A DNA stretch of 64,000 bases from Thalassobacillus sp. CUG 92003 (GTDB taxonomy: Bacteria > Bacillota > Bacilli > Bacillales > Halobacillaceae): positions 1 through 64,000 of the forward strand of contig NZ_JABLSJ010000013.1 of assembly GCF_013618635.1 (NCBI RefSeq). Reading direction: 5' to 3'. The translations under genes and the position numbers were made by a program. The notes below the pieces were generated by a model. That model worked only from the letters and a program-made list of their open reading frames with translations, was not told where the DNA came from and made no database searches. Below are positions 1 through 9,823 of the stretch, in pieces (the first letter of the stretch is position 1; every line of letters begins with the position of its first letter).

Positions 1-48
1 AAAATCGCTCTTTTTTTATTCAGACCAAAAAACAGGACAGTATTTCAG

Positions 49-120
49 TGGCCTCACGAAGAAGTCCGAGGAGGCTTGCCGCCATCCCCACAGGAAAGCG
101 AGTAGCTTCCCAACCACCCC
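49..120. repeat. Degenerate intergenic repeat fragment
   Basis: A G+C-rich stretch with the words GAGGAGGCTTGCCGCC and GGAAAGCGAGTAG. It resembles, from memory, the dispersed intergenic repeats of alkaliphilic and halophilic bacilli that contain GAGGCTTGCCGCC followed by GGAAAGCGAGT. Only a partial, decayed copy is visible and I saw no second copy in this window. Reading frames through it look like chance. Confidence 0.35.
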
Positions 121-152
121 TGACGCTTAATACGGCAACGAACACCAGTTAT

Positions 153-206
153 CTCGAAACGGAGTCTTACAGAATTCTGTCTTTTAGCGAAAGACTCCGT
201 TTCGAG
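153..206. repeat. Perfect 16-bp inverted repeat (long hairpin)
   Basis: The arms at 153-168 and 191-206 are perfect reverse complements (CTCGAAACGGAGTCTT and its complement). The 22-nt loop itself contains the palindrome ACAGAATTCTGT (169-180). An alternative short hairpin, GTCTTT/AAAGAC (179-184 with 190-195), would compete with the long stem. No U-tract follows, so it is not a standard terminator. It could be a small palindromic repeat element. Confidence 0.6.
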
Positions 207-280
207 GTAAATATCTATTTCACATATCAGCAACAAACTTTAACTGAGCCATTAATAAACTAAGGCACGAGATGCTTATG

Positions 281-294
281 CGAACGTGTGCTTG
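281..294. promoter_or_regulatory. Possible LexA (DinR) box upstream of ruvA
   Basis: CGAACGTGTGCTTG matches the Bacillus LexA consensus CGAACRNRYGTTYC except at two positions. It lies just upstream of a TACAAT -10-like element (300-305), where LexA would block ruvAB transcription. SOS control of ruvAB is known in B. subtilis, which supports the reading. The second half-site is imperfect and no good -35 is visible. Confidence 0.4.
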
Positions 295-340
295 TGTGTT
301 ACAATTAATAAAAGATTTAGCGTAAGAGAGGACCCTGACT

Positions 341-958
341 ATGATTGCTTATGTACGTGGTGTATTGACGATGATTGCTGAAGAATCTATTGTAGTGGAG
401 ACAGGCGGAGTGGGATATGACATTTTATGTGCTGATCCCTATATGTTCCAGGATCAATTAAACAACGAAATCCGAGTATTTACATACCACTATATACGAG
501 AAGATGCGCAAACTTTATTTGGATTTAAAAAGAAGGAAGATAAACAGTTGTTCGCCCAGTTGTTGAATGTGTCCGGAATCGGACCTAAAGGTGCTTTAGC
601 GATTTTGGGATCGGTCACTGTCCGTGAATTTGTAACAGGGATTGAACAAGAAGATGAAGCGTACCTCACCAAATTTCCTGGAGTCGGCAAAAAAACCGCC
701 AGACAGATGATACTCGATCTGAAAGGGAAATTGGTCGTCTGGCTCCCGGATCAGGAGCATGACACCCCCTCGGTTTATACACAAGGTGCTCCATCCGGTG
801 AACAGCGAGAAGCCGTTGATGAAGCCTTAGAAGCGTTAAAGGCGCTTGGATATACGGATAAAGAACTGAAGCGTATAAGACCTGAGCTCGTGAAAGCGAC
901 ACATGCTAATTCTGACGATTTCATCCGTCAAGGGTTACAACTGTTAATGAAAAACTAA
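341..958 (+). CDS. ruvA: Holliday junction branch migration complex subunit RuvA
   Basis: The product is 205 aa, the usual RuvA length. RuvA binds four-way Holliday junctions as a tetramer and loads the RuvB motor for branch migration during recombinational repair. Visible parts are an N-terminal OB-fold (from MIAYVRGVL), two helix-hairpin-helix motifs (around SGIGPKGALAI and FPGVGKKTARQMI), and a C-terminal helical domain (ALGYTDKEL) that contacts RuvB. A GAGAGG ribosome-binding site precedes the ATG. It is followed at once by ruvB, and a possible LexA box lies upstream, which would place the pair in the SOS response. Confidence 0.97.
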   Translation: MIAYVRGVLTMIAEESIVVETGGVGYDILCADPYMFQDQLNNEIRVFTYHYIREDAQTLFGFKKKEDKQLFAQLLNVSGIGPKGALAILGSVTVREFVTGIEQEDEAYLTKFPGVGKKTARQMILDLKGKLVVWLPDQEHDTPSVYTQGAPSGEQREAVDEALEALKALGYTDKELKRIRPELVKATHANSDDFIRQGLQLLMKN

Positions 959-978
959 GTAGAAAGAGGTAAGCAGCC

Positions 979-1980
979 ATGGAGGAACGCATGTTATCAG
1001 GAGAACTTCAAGGTGCCGAGGCGAACGAAGAATTAAGTCTCCGCCCAGAAAAGTTAGATCAATATATTGGGCAGGATAAAACGAAAAAGAACCTAAGCAT
1101 ATTTATTGAAGCTGCTCGAATGCGTGAAGAACCACTGGACCATACCCTGTTGTTCGGCCCTCCTGGCTTAGGGAAAACAACACTGGCTTCAATTATTGCC
1201 AATGAAATGGGTGTGCAATTTCGCATGACATCTGGTCCTGCTATTGAACGGGCTGGAGATCTAGCAGCGATTTTATCGTCACTGGAGGCTGGAGATGTTT
1301 TGTTTATTGACGAAATCCATCGGCTTCCTCGTTCCGTAGAGGAAGTGCTCTATCCTGCCATGGAAGACTTTTGTTTGGATATCGTGGTGGGGACAGGACC
1401 GAGTGCCCGATCAGTCCGTCTCGACTTGCCGCCGTTTACACTTGTCGGAGCGACAACCCGGGCAGGGTTATTATCTGCCCCGCTGCGCGACCGTTTTGGC
1501 GTTCATTCCCGTTTGGATTTCTATGACAACACAGCATTGTGTTCCATTATCGAACGTACGGCTGACATTTTTGATGTGGTCATTGAAAAGAGTGCGGCAG
1601 CTGAAGTCGCACGCCGTTCCCGGGGAACCCCGAGGATTGCCAATCGCCTGTTGAGGCGTGTGCGCGATATTGCGCAAGTGAAGCGGGAAAATAGTATCGG
1701 ATTGGAAACAGCTCAACAAGCGTTACGGATGCTTCAAGTTGATGCGAGGGGCCTTGACCACATTGACCATAAACTTTTGCTTGGTATGATGGACGGCTTC
1801 AAAGGTGGGCCTGTAGGACTTGATACGATTTCCGCCACAATTGGCGAAGAATCCCAGACGATTGAAGATGTATATGAACCTTATTTACTGCAGCTCGGAT
1901 TCATACAAAGGACCCCGAGAGGACGCGTGGTCACGCCTATGGCCTATGCACATTTTGACAGGGAGGTGCCTGAGGCTTGA
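979..1980 (+). CDS. ruvB: Holliday junction branch migration DNA helicase RuvB
   Basis: The product is 333 aa. It is the AAA+ ATPase motor that drives branch migration with RuvA. Walker A is GPPGLGKT (about residues 60-67) and Walker B is FIDEIH (about 109-114); the C-terminal winged-helix domain ends in RTPRGRVVT. The ATG has an AGAGGT site and lies 20 nt after ruvA. The stop codon overlaps the TTG start of the next small gene by three bases, which indicates an operon with translational coupling. Confidence 0.97.
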   Translation: MEERMLSGELQGAEANEELSLRPEKLDQYIGQDKTKKNLSIFIEAARMREEPLDHTLLFGPPGLGKTTLASIIANEMGVQFRMTSGPAIERAGDLAAILSSLEAGDVLFIDEIHRLPRSVEEVLYPAMEDFCLDIVVGTGPSARSVRLDLPPFTLVGATTRAGLLSAPLRDRFGVHSRLDFYDNTALCSIIERTADIFDVVIEKSAAAEVARRSRGTPRIANRLLRRVRDIAQVKRENSIGLETAQQALRMLQVDARGLDHIDHKLLLGMMDGFKGGPVGLDTISATIGEESQTIEDVYEPYLLQLGFIQRTPRGRVVTPMAYAHFDREVPEA

Positions 1981-2177
1981 CGGGGTTTGGAAAGATATTT
2001 ATTGTTATAGGGATTGCATTTGTAGTAATCGGGCTGATTTGGAGTTTCATTGGAAAATTACCGGGAGATATCAGTTTTAAAAAAGGAAACGTTACGTTTT
2101 ATTTTCCGATCGTAACTTCAATTGTAGTCAGTATTATTTTAAGCCTTATTTTTTATCTAATCGGAAGAATAAGGTGA
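1977..2177 (+). CDS. DUF2905 family small membrane protein
   Basis: The product is 66 aa with two predicted membrane segments (about residues 5-25 and 43-63) joined by a short loop containing [10 protein letters not shown], which is typical of DUF2905 proteins. Function is unknown. It starts with TTG overlapping the ruvB stop (TTGA), behind a GGGAGGTG site, and ends 13 nt before queA. It is therefore a cotranscribed member of the ruvAB-queA-tgt operon. This position between ruvB and queA is common in bacilli. Confidence 0.8.
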   Translation: MTGFGKIFIVIGIAFVVIGLIWSFIGKLPGDISFKKGNVTFYFPIVTSIVVSIILSLIFYLIGRIR

Positions 2178-2190
2178 CGGGAGAATAGAA

Positions 2191-4375
<2,185 letters not shown>

Positions 4376-4389
4376 AGAGGGGGAAGGGA

Positions 4390-4653
4390 ATGGATACATT
4401 AGGAGCTTTACTACCCATTATTCTAATGTTTGTCATCTTCTATTTCCTGTTGATTCGTCCACAGCAAAAGAAACAGAAGAAAGTACAACAAATGCAGGCG
4501 GATTTGCAAAAGGGTGACCGCGTTATTACCATCGGTGGACTACATGGTACGATCCATGCGATTGACGAAGGCACGGTTATACTTAACATTGAAGATGAAA
4601 CAAAAATGAAATTTGATCGGTCTTCAGTACGGGAAGTACTGAATCAAGATTAA
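4390..4653 (+). CDS. yajC: Preprotein translocase subunit YajC
   Basis: The product is 87 aa. It has one N-terminal membrane segment (about residues 5-23), then the FLLIRPQQKKQKK motif and a small cytoplasmic beta-domain (GDRVITIGGLHGTI). YajC associates with SecDF in the Sec holotranslocon. It is the last gene of the ruvA-to-yajC operon and is followed directly by a strong bidirectional terminator. The secDF gene itself is about 5 kb downstream. Confidence 0.95.
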   Translation: MDTLGALLPIILMFVIFYFLLIRPQQKKQKKVQQMQADLQKGDRVITIGGLHGTIHAIDEGTVILNIEDETKMKFDRSSVREVLNQD

Positions 4654-4660
4654 TAAAATG

Positions 4661-4696
4661 AAAATGACTCCCTTTATGAGAAAGGGAGTCATTTTT
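4661..4696. terminator. Bidirectional terminator between yajC and yrzE-like gene
   Basis: A perfect 15-bp stem (4661-4675 with 4681-4695) has a 5-nt loop and A/T tracts on both sides, so it can end transcription from both converging genes. The stop codon of the minus-strand gene lies inside the stem. Confidence 0.9.
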
Positions 4697-5078
4697 TGTG
4701 GCTTGTATGCCGCCTGGGCCAATTCACACCGACCATGCCCCCCAGCCATGAAACAGCCAATACAGCGAGGAAATACAGAAGCTGTGATTTAGAAACCCAT
4801 TGGTTTTCGACAACTAATTGGATGAGTAAAATTAATACGATAAAAACCACGCCGGTCATCGTACCGGAAAGCCACCCTTTTTCTCCGGTTTTGTAAGCAG
4901 CAAACCCTCCGCCTAGAGCTATGATCATCAGCCCGGCGATCATTGCGATCGTTTGTAAGATGCTCGTATCAATCGTGGTGAAGCGAAGCAGTATCGCTAA
5001 GATAAAACTCGTGAGCAGCATAAATACTGCGATCAATCCGATTCCATATCCGGTGACAGATTTTATCAGCTTGTTCAA
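4689..5078 (-). CDS. TIGR04086 family membrane protein (YrzE-like)
   Basis: The product is 129 aa with four predicted membrane segments, including the glycine-rich GLMIIALGGGFAAYKTGEKGW region. The family (TIGR04086, YrzE in B. subtilis) has no known function. I chose the TTG at 5078 because a GGGGAGGT site lies 7-8 nt upstream. The GTG three codons earlier overlaps that site. The conserved neighbourhood downstream of yajC supports orthology. It is transcribed toward yajC and shares its terminator. Confidence 0.8.
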   Translation of the reverse strand: MNKLIKSVTGYGIGLIAVFMLLTSFILAILLRFTTIDTSILQTIAMIAGLMIIALGGGFAAYKTGEKGWLSGTMTGVVFIVLILLIQLVVENQWVSKSQLLYFLAVLAVSWLGGMVGVNWPRRHTSHKK

Positions 5079-5200
5079 AGCACGCACCTCCCCTTACTGC
5101 TTGTCTTTACACTATATGCAAGCTGGACTGAAAAATAGAAGCAGATATTTTGTCCACCTCTTGAATACAATGGTAAAAAGCTTGCAAAGGGGAAGGTTTA

Positions 5201-6487
5201 ATGACTTGGATCGCCCTTCTGATTTTCGTCATAAGTTACGCTCTGATTATGACTGAACGATTCAATCGTGCGCTCGTGGCCTTAGCTGGCGGAGTGCTTT
5301 TACTTTGTACTAATGTATATGAATGGCCGGATGCAATCGGTTATGTTGATTGGAAGACGGTAGCTTTATTATTCTCCATGATGGTCCTCGTATCGATCAC
5401 GAAGCGGACTGGAATTTTTGAATTCATCGCGATCCGCTTAGCTCAATCCGTACAGGGACGCCCTGTTCCGTTATTAATGGTTGCTTCCGTGTTCACGGCA
5501 GTAGGGTCTGCATTTCTTGATAACGTTACGACGGTCTTGCTCTTTGTGCCTATTTTGCTGACACTTGTTAAAAAGTTGGACTTGCCCGCCTTCCCTTATT
5601 TATTAATGACCATTTTCAGTTCGAATATCGGGGGAACGGCTACTTTAATCGGCGACCCCCCCAATATTATGATTGGCCAAGCGGTGGAACATTTCAGTTT
5701 TATGTCGTTTGTCTACCACTTAGGACCGGTGGTGGTTGTGATTTTCTTGCTCACGACAGGCTTGTTATGTTTGCTTTTTCGGAAGCAGTTGGTCTACAAC
5801 CCTGAAAAAGCTGCTCACTTAATGAAGATGGATGCCAAGGCTCATTTAAAACACACGCCTTTACTTTATCAATCCACAAGCGTTCTGATTCTCACCATCG
5901 TAGGATTTATTCTACACCCAATCCTCCATGTTGAATTAACGACGGTTGCCGTCAGCGCTGCGCTATTTTTACTTTTATTGACGGACAAGGAAGTGTCGTG
6001 CGAGAAAGTATTCGAACAAGTCGAGTGGGGCACGTTATTTTTCTTTATGGGGTTATTCATGCTAGTCGGTGGACTTGAAATGGTCGGGCTGATCGATGAA
6101 TTGGCTAGAGGGATTATGTGGGTATCAGGGGGCGATCTCCCTGTCACGGCTATCTTAATGCTCTGGAGTGCCGGCATACTTTCCGGTATTGTTGATAACA
6201 TCCCATTTGTAGCAGCTCTTATTCCGGTGGTGCAGGAATTTCAAGGCTACGGCATGATGGATGTAGATCCGATATGGTGGGCGCTCGCGCTTGGCGCATG
6301 CCTGGGAGGTAATGGGACATTGATCGGAGCTTCGGCTAACGTTGTGGTTGCCGGGCTCGCAGCTAGTTATAAAGAACCCATTTCATTTATTCGTTTTTCT
6401 TTATATGGCATTCCGGTGTTGATCGGTTCATTAATCATTTCTACAATTTACATTTTTTTCCGCTATTTACTCCCTTTTTTATCATAG
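5201..6487 (+). CDS. ArsB/NhaD family ion transporter (SLC13/IT superfamily)
   Basis: The product is 428 aa with about 11 membrane helices. It has the two inverted-repeat signature motifs of the ion transporter superfamily: FLDNVTTVLLFVPI with GGTATLIGDPPNIMIG in the first half, and IVDNIPFVAALIP with GGNGTLIGASANVV in the second. Such proteins are annotated as NhaD-type Na+/H+ antiporters or arsenite permeases. No ars genes are nearby, so Na+/H+ exchange is a reasonable inference in a salt-adapted host, but the substrate is not shown by sequence. It has a GGGGAAGG site and appears monocistronic. Confidence 0.85.
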   Translation: MTWIALLIFVISYALIMTERFNRALVALAGGVLLLCTNVYEWPDAIGYVDWKTVALLFSMMVLVSITKRTGIFEFIAIRLAQSVQGRPVPLLMVASVFTAVGSAFLDNVTTVLLFVPILLTLVKKLDLPAFPYLLMTIFSSNIGGTATLIGDPPNIMIGQAVEHFSFMSFVYHLGPVVVVIFLLTTGLLCLLFRKQLVYNPEKAAHLMKMDAKAHLKHTPLLYQSTSVLILTIVGFILHPILHVELTTVAVSAALFLLLLTDKEVSCEKVFEQVEWGTLFFFMGLFMLVGGLEMVGLIDELARGIMWVSGGDLPVTAILMLWSAGILSGIVDNIPFVAALIPVVQEFQGYGMMDVDPIWWALALGACLGGNGTLIGASANVVVAGLAASYKEPISFIRFSLYGIPVLIGSLIISTIYIFFRYLLPFLS

Positions 6488-6543
6488 AAATCTCAGGATA
6501 GGTCAAACTACATATAAATGGACCTTCCGGAGGATGAACGTGT

Positions 6544-7200
6544 GTGGAGAATGAACTTGTCTTTATTGCTATTCGAACATTTTTTACGTATTTCTTAATA
6601 TTGATGGTCTTTAGAATGATGGGAAAACGAGAAATCGGCGAGTTGAGTGTGATGGACCTTGTCGTGTTTATCATGCTCGCTGAAATCGCCATTTTTATAA
6701 TCGAAGATCCAGAGTCGAACATTTGGAATGCCATCGTACCAATGAGTGTCTTATTTCTTATTCAAAAACTAAGCGCCCTGATCGCTTTGCGGAGTCGAAA
6801 ATTTCGAGATTGGTTTGATGGTAAACCCGCCATGATCATCAGGCACGGTAAGGTTGATGAACACGAAATGCGAAAACAACGCTATAATTTTAATGATCTG
6901 CTTATGCAATTAAGAGAAAAAGGGATTGAAAGCATCCAGGAGGTCGACTTTGCTATCCTCGAGCCGTCAGGCAAACTTTCCGTCTTTGAGAAAAAAGAAG
7001 ATGATCCTTCGGGGCTATCCATCCCCCTGGTTTCAGATGGTGAAATTCAATATAGCTCATTACGAAAAGTGCGAAAGAACCAGCAGTGGCTGACAAATGA
7101 ACTGGCTAAACGAGGCTATAACACTCTAGAAAATATCTCATTCTGCTCGATTGATGAGCAAGGTGAATTATTTATAGACGTGAAAAATGAATTCCGATGA
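6544..7200 (+). CDS. yrbG: DUF421 domain membrane protein (YrbG/YetF type)
   Basis: The product is 218 aa. It has three N-terminal membrane helices (about 5-80), with the MGKREIGELSVMDLVVFIMLAE motif region around residues 24-45, then a soluble DUF421 domain (KPAMIIRHGKVDEHEMRKQR onward). The family includes YrbG and YetF; YetF-like proteins are linked to spore coat or membrane functions, but the molecular role is unknown. The GTG start follows GGAGGATG. It sits next to spoVB as in B. subtilis. Confidence 0.85.
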   Translation: MENELVFIAIRTFFTYFLILMVFRMMGKREIGELSVMDLVVFIMLAEIAIFIIEDPESNIWNAIVPMSVLFLIQKLSALIALRSRKFRDWFDGKPAMIIRHGKVDEHEMRKQRYNFNDLLMQLREKGIESIQEVDFAILEPSGKLSVFEKKEDDPSGLSIPLVSDGEIQYSSLRKVRKNQQWLTNELAKRGYNTLENISFCSIDEQGELFIDVKNEFR

Positions 7201-7210
7201 CTGAGCATTA

Positions 7211-7520
7211 AGCCGGGGCCGCCCAAATCCGGGGAAAATCGCCCAAGTGAGAAGTAGAATCGCCCAAGCAGTGAGGAATCGCCCAAGTGAGGCCCCGAAC
7301 CGCCCAAATCCGGGAATAATCGCCCAAGTGAGAGGTAAAATCGCCCAAACGAGGCTGCGAATCGCCCAAGCAGTGAGGAATCGCCCAAATGAGGCCCCGA
7401 ACCGCCCAAATTCGGGGTGAATCGCCCAAGTAAGAGGTGGAATCGCCCAAACGAGGCCGCGAATCGCCCAAGCAGGCAAGAACCGCCCAAGCGAGGCCCC
7501 GAACCGCCCAAATGAGTGGC
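7211..7520. repeat. Hierarchical tandem repeat with CGCCCAA core, 15 copies
   Basis: The core CGCCCAA begins at 7220, 7240, 7261, 7280, 7301, 7321, 7342, 7363, 7382, 7403, 7423, 7444, 7465, 7484 and 7505, usually preceded by AAT or AAC. Spacing is 19-21 bp. The spacers follow a fixed order (A, B, E, C, D) that repeats exactly every 102 bp: 7301 to 7403 to 7505. The first super-unit (7220-7300) is 81 bp because it lacks one 21-bp E subunit. The array lies between the yrbG stop and a bidirectional terminator. Three minus-strand frames are open only because the repeat lacks stops there. Confidence 0.95.
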
Positions 7521-7538
7521 CGGGTCCCAGGAACTCAT

Positions 7539-7580
7539 AAAAAGACCATCATTCAAACGCCCGAATGATGGTCTTTTTTC
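7539..7580. terminator. Bidirectional terminator between yrbG and spoVB
   Basis: A 15-bp stem (AAAAAGACCATCATT at 7539-7553 paired with 7564-7578) is flanked by A and T runs. It can end transcription from yrbG (through the repeat array) and from spoVB. Confidence 0.9.
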
Positions 7581-7630
7581 AGTTTCTATTTGTCCATGGT
7601 CTCCGTTACTTACTTGAGCGTTATTTAAAA

Positions 7631-9184
7631 TTATGGACGCGGTTTCTTTTTGAAAGGAAGCTGCTTTAATTCTTCAAACGTGATGAGCTTCAATATAAAC
7701 AAAAGCATGATATAGAGAATCGCTAAAATAAACAAGATCGGCAGGAATTGAGAGAGTGTCGAAGCATCTAAAAATGTGAGATGTTTCATTCTGGTAGCTG
7801 TGAAGCTGAGGATTACCATGAGCAAACCAGTCTTGAACAAGACCATCCAGGGGACCTGGAAGTCTGCGTGCCTCATGAGGGAGACGATATGAAGAAATGT
7901 CACGACTAATACGCCTGTAATCATGGCGATGGCCACTCCCTGGATGCCGAACTGAGGTTGTGAGGCTAAACCGATCAAGACGACAAATTTAACGATAGAC
8001 CCGATCACACTATTCCACATTGCCGGCTTGGCCATATCCATAGCTTGCAAACTTGCTTGCAGCGGAGCCTGGATATAGAGCAGCAAAAAGAATGGAGCCA
8101 TGAAGGTGAGTAAAGAAGCGGCGTTCGCTGTTCCATACATTAAATTCAACAGGATGATCGGAAATACCATGAGCACAACGGTAGCTAAGCCCCCTGAGGC
8201 GAGTGACAACCGGATGGATTGCGTCATACGATATTGGATTAAGCCTTTTTCTCCCTTGGCAGCTGCCTCGCTGATAGACGGTATGAGCGCTACAGAAAGG
8301 GAGTGTGTTATAAAAGTAGGTAAGAATAGTAAGGGGAGAAGGTAGCCTGTTAATTCTCCGTATTGCCGCGTTGTTTCTGCGGTTGTCAAACCTGCTATGG
8401 CTAAACTTTGGGCAACCAAGATCGGCTCGAAAAAATAGGTGATGGAGCCGACGAGACGGCTGCCTGTTGTAGGCAGTGCGATTGATAGTAGTTCATTTAA
8501 CGTTTCTTTCCCTTTCCCTAAGTAATTTTTCCATTTATGGCGTAGTTGAAAAGATTTCTTTATGGTGAACATTCTCATCATATATAATAGGGAAACGAGT
8601 TCACCAATAATGACTGAGAACATCGCGCCTGCGGCTGCATATTCTATGCCGTATGGCAGCATAAGATGGGTGAGGAAATAAACGCACGAGATGCGGACGA
8701 TTTGTTCCAACACTTGTGATACAGCTTGTGGTTTCATATTTTGGCGTCCTTGAAAATAGCCGCGAATAACGGCTGAAATCGCTGTGATGGGCACGATGGG
8801 ACTGATAGCCATTAACGGATAAAGTGCTCGGACATCAGTGAGAAACCATTTGGCGATGATCGGGGCACCGGCGATCATTAATGTGGTAAAAAGAATACTC
8901 AAGGCTCCCGTTAACGTTAACGATACAATCAGAATTTGTTTGATCTTTGCGGTGTTCCCGGATGCCTCAGCTTCGGCGACGCGTTTTGAAATTGCTACAG
9001 GCAGCCCGAATTGGGTTAATGTAATGGCTAAAATCAAGGTAGGGAGTGCCATCATATAAAGCCCTACACCTTCTTCTCCCATTACTCGGGCTACGACGAT
9101 GCGATTGATAAAACCAAGCAGTCGGGTAACCATCCCTGCGGCTATTAATATTAACGTTCCTTGGAGAAAAGTTTGCTTCGTCAT
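7631..9184 (-). CDS. spoVB: Stage V sporulation protein B (polysaccharide flippase family)
   Basis: The product is 517 aa with about 14 membrane helices. It belongs to the MVF/MATE-like polysaccharide transporter family and is needed for spore cortex synthesis, probably by flipping a peptidoglycan precursor in the mother cell. The N-terminus MTKQTFLQGTLILIAAGM matches SpoVB closely. I chose the ATG at 9184, behind an AAGGCGG site, rather than the ATG seven codons upstream. It is divergent from comN and adjacent to yrbG, the conserved order. Confidence 0.93.
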   Translation of the reverse strand: MTKQTFLQGTLILIAAGMVTRLLGFINRIVVARVMGEEGVGLYMMALPTLILAITLTQFGLPVAISKRVAEAEASGNTAKIKQILIVSLTLTGALSILFTTLMIAGAPIIAKWFLTDVRALYPLMAISPIVPITAISAVIRGYFQGRQNMKPQAVSQVLEQIVRISCVYFLTHLMLPYGIEYAAAGAMFSVIIGELVSLLYMMRMFTIKKSFQLRHKWKNYLGKGKETLNELLSIALPTTGSRLVGSITYFFEPILVAQSLAIAGLTTAETTRQYGELTGYLLPLLFLPTFITHSLSVALIPSISEAAAKGEKGLIQYRMTQSIRLSLASGGLATVVLMVFPIILLNLMYGTANAASLLTFMAPFFLLLYIQAPLQASLQAMDMAKPAMWNSVIGSIVKFVVLIGLASQPQFGIQGVAIAMITGVLVVTFLHIVSLMRHADFQVPWMVLFKTGLLMVILSFTATRMKHLTFLDASTLSQFLPILFILAILYIMLLFILKLITFEELKQLPFKKKPRP

Positions 9185-9301
9185 ATTTATTATCCGCCTT
9201 CTCAAAGAAATGAAATTCAGCTACAATAATGTATATGCAATCAATTGGACAGGCAATGACTATAAATCGTGGGATGATATTCAAAGGAAAGGGGATTAGC
9301 C

Positions 9302-9610
9302 GTGGAGGAATACAAATATGTGAGTGAATGGAAAAGCGTACTTGGTCCTGCCCTACAAAGCAAGGCTGAGGAATTGATGACGATGGGGTATGCCAGAGCC
9401 ACACAGGAGGATGTCTGGAATTGTCTTAAGAAAAAAGTGTGGAAAGGAGATCCGGAAAAACGGTTGCATCAGGTCGTGCAGGATATTATGCATTTAAGTT
9501 CTAATTTATATATGAGTTATTTGACTGTTTCGGCTTATCAGGATGATGATCTGATGGCATCCATCAATGCTCTGACAGAAAGTGCTGAAGACCAGCATGA
9601 GTCCAAATGA
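9302..9610 (+). CDS. comN: Post-transcriptional regulator ComN
   Basis: The product is 102 aa, soluble and helical. It matches the YrzD/ComN family (MGYARATQEDVWNCLKKKVW), which in B. subtilis acts after transcription to promote comE operon mRNA accumulation and interacts with DivIVA. It starts with GTG behind GAAAGGGG. Its position between spoVB and secDF is as in B. subtilis. The comE operon it would control is present in this window at 57202-60693. Confidence 0.85.
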   Translation: MEEYKYVSEWKSVLGPALQSKAEELMTMGYARATQEDVWNCLKKKVWKGDPEKRLHQVVQDIMHLSSNLYMSYLTVSAYQDDDLMASINALTESAEDQHESK

Positions 9611-9617
9611 TCATTTG

Positions 9618-9647
9618 TTGACATAAGCTTCCAAGACTCTCTATAAT
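9618..9647 (+). promoter_or_regulatory. Sigma-A promoter of secDF
   Basis: TTGACA (9618-9623), an 18-bp spacer and TATAAT (9642-9647) are both perfect consensus hexamers. The start would be near 9655, giving a leader of about 170 nt before the secDF start. A small hairpin GGACA/TGTCC (9718-9732) is visible in that leader. Confidence 0.8.
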
Positions 9648-9823
9648 GAGTCTGTTGTGACTGACTGATGAAGCATATTAGCAAATCGGATACAAGGGCG
9701 TCTGCTCAGATAAAACAGGACACCTGATGTCCCTACATATGTAAAGCACCATACTACTTATTCAGGCTTGTCCGTTCTTTAGATTGGCTGGTTGTATGGA
9801 GACAAAAGGAGGAACGAATAGCC

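Noticed and set aside
48-263. Open frames of 60-71 aa on both strands near the left edge
   Set aside because: They cover the repeat fragment and the palindromic hairpin, have no ribosome-binding sites and no recognisable product.
7211-7520. CRISPR array
   Set aside because: The repeat unit is only 7-10 bp conserved, spacers are themselves repeated, and no cas genes are near.
7116-7556. Three overlapping minus-strand open frames encoding repetitive LGRF/WAI peptides
   Set aside because: They result from the CGCCCAA tandem repeat, which lacks stop codons on that strand. All three frames are open, there is no ribosome-binding site, and they run through a terminator.
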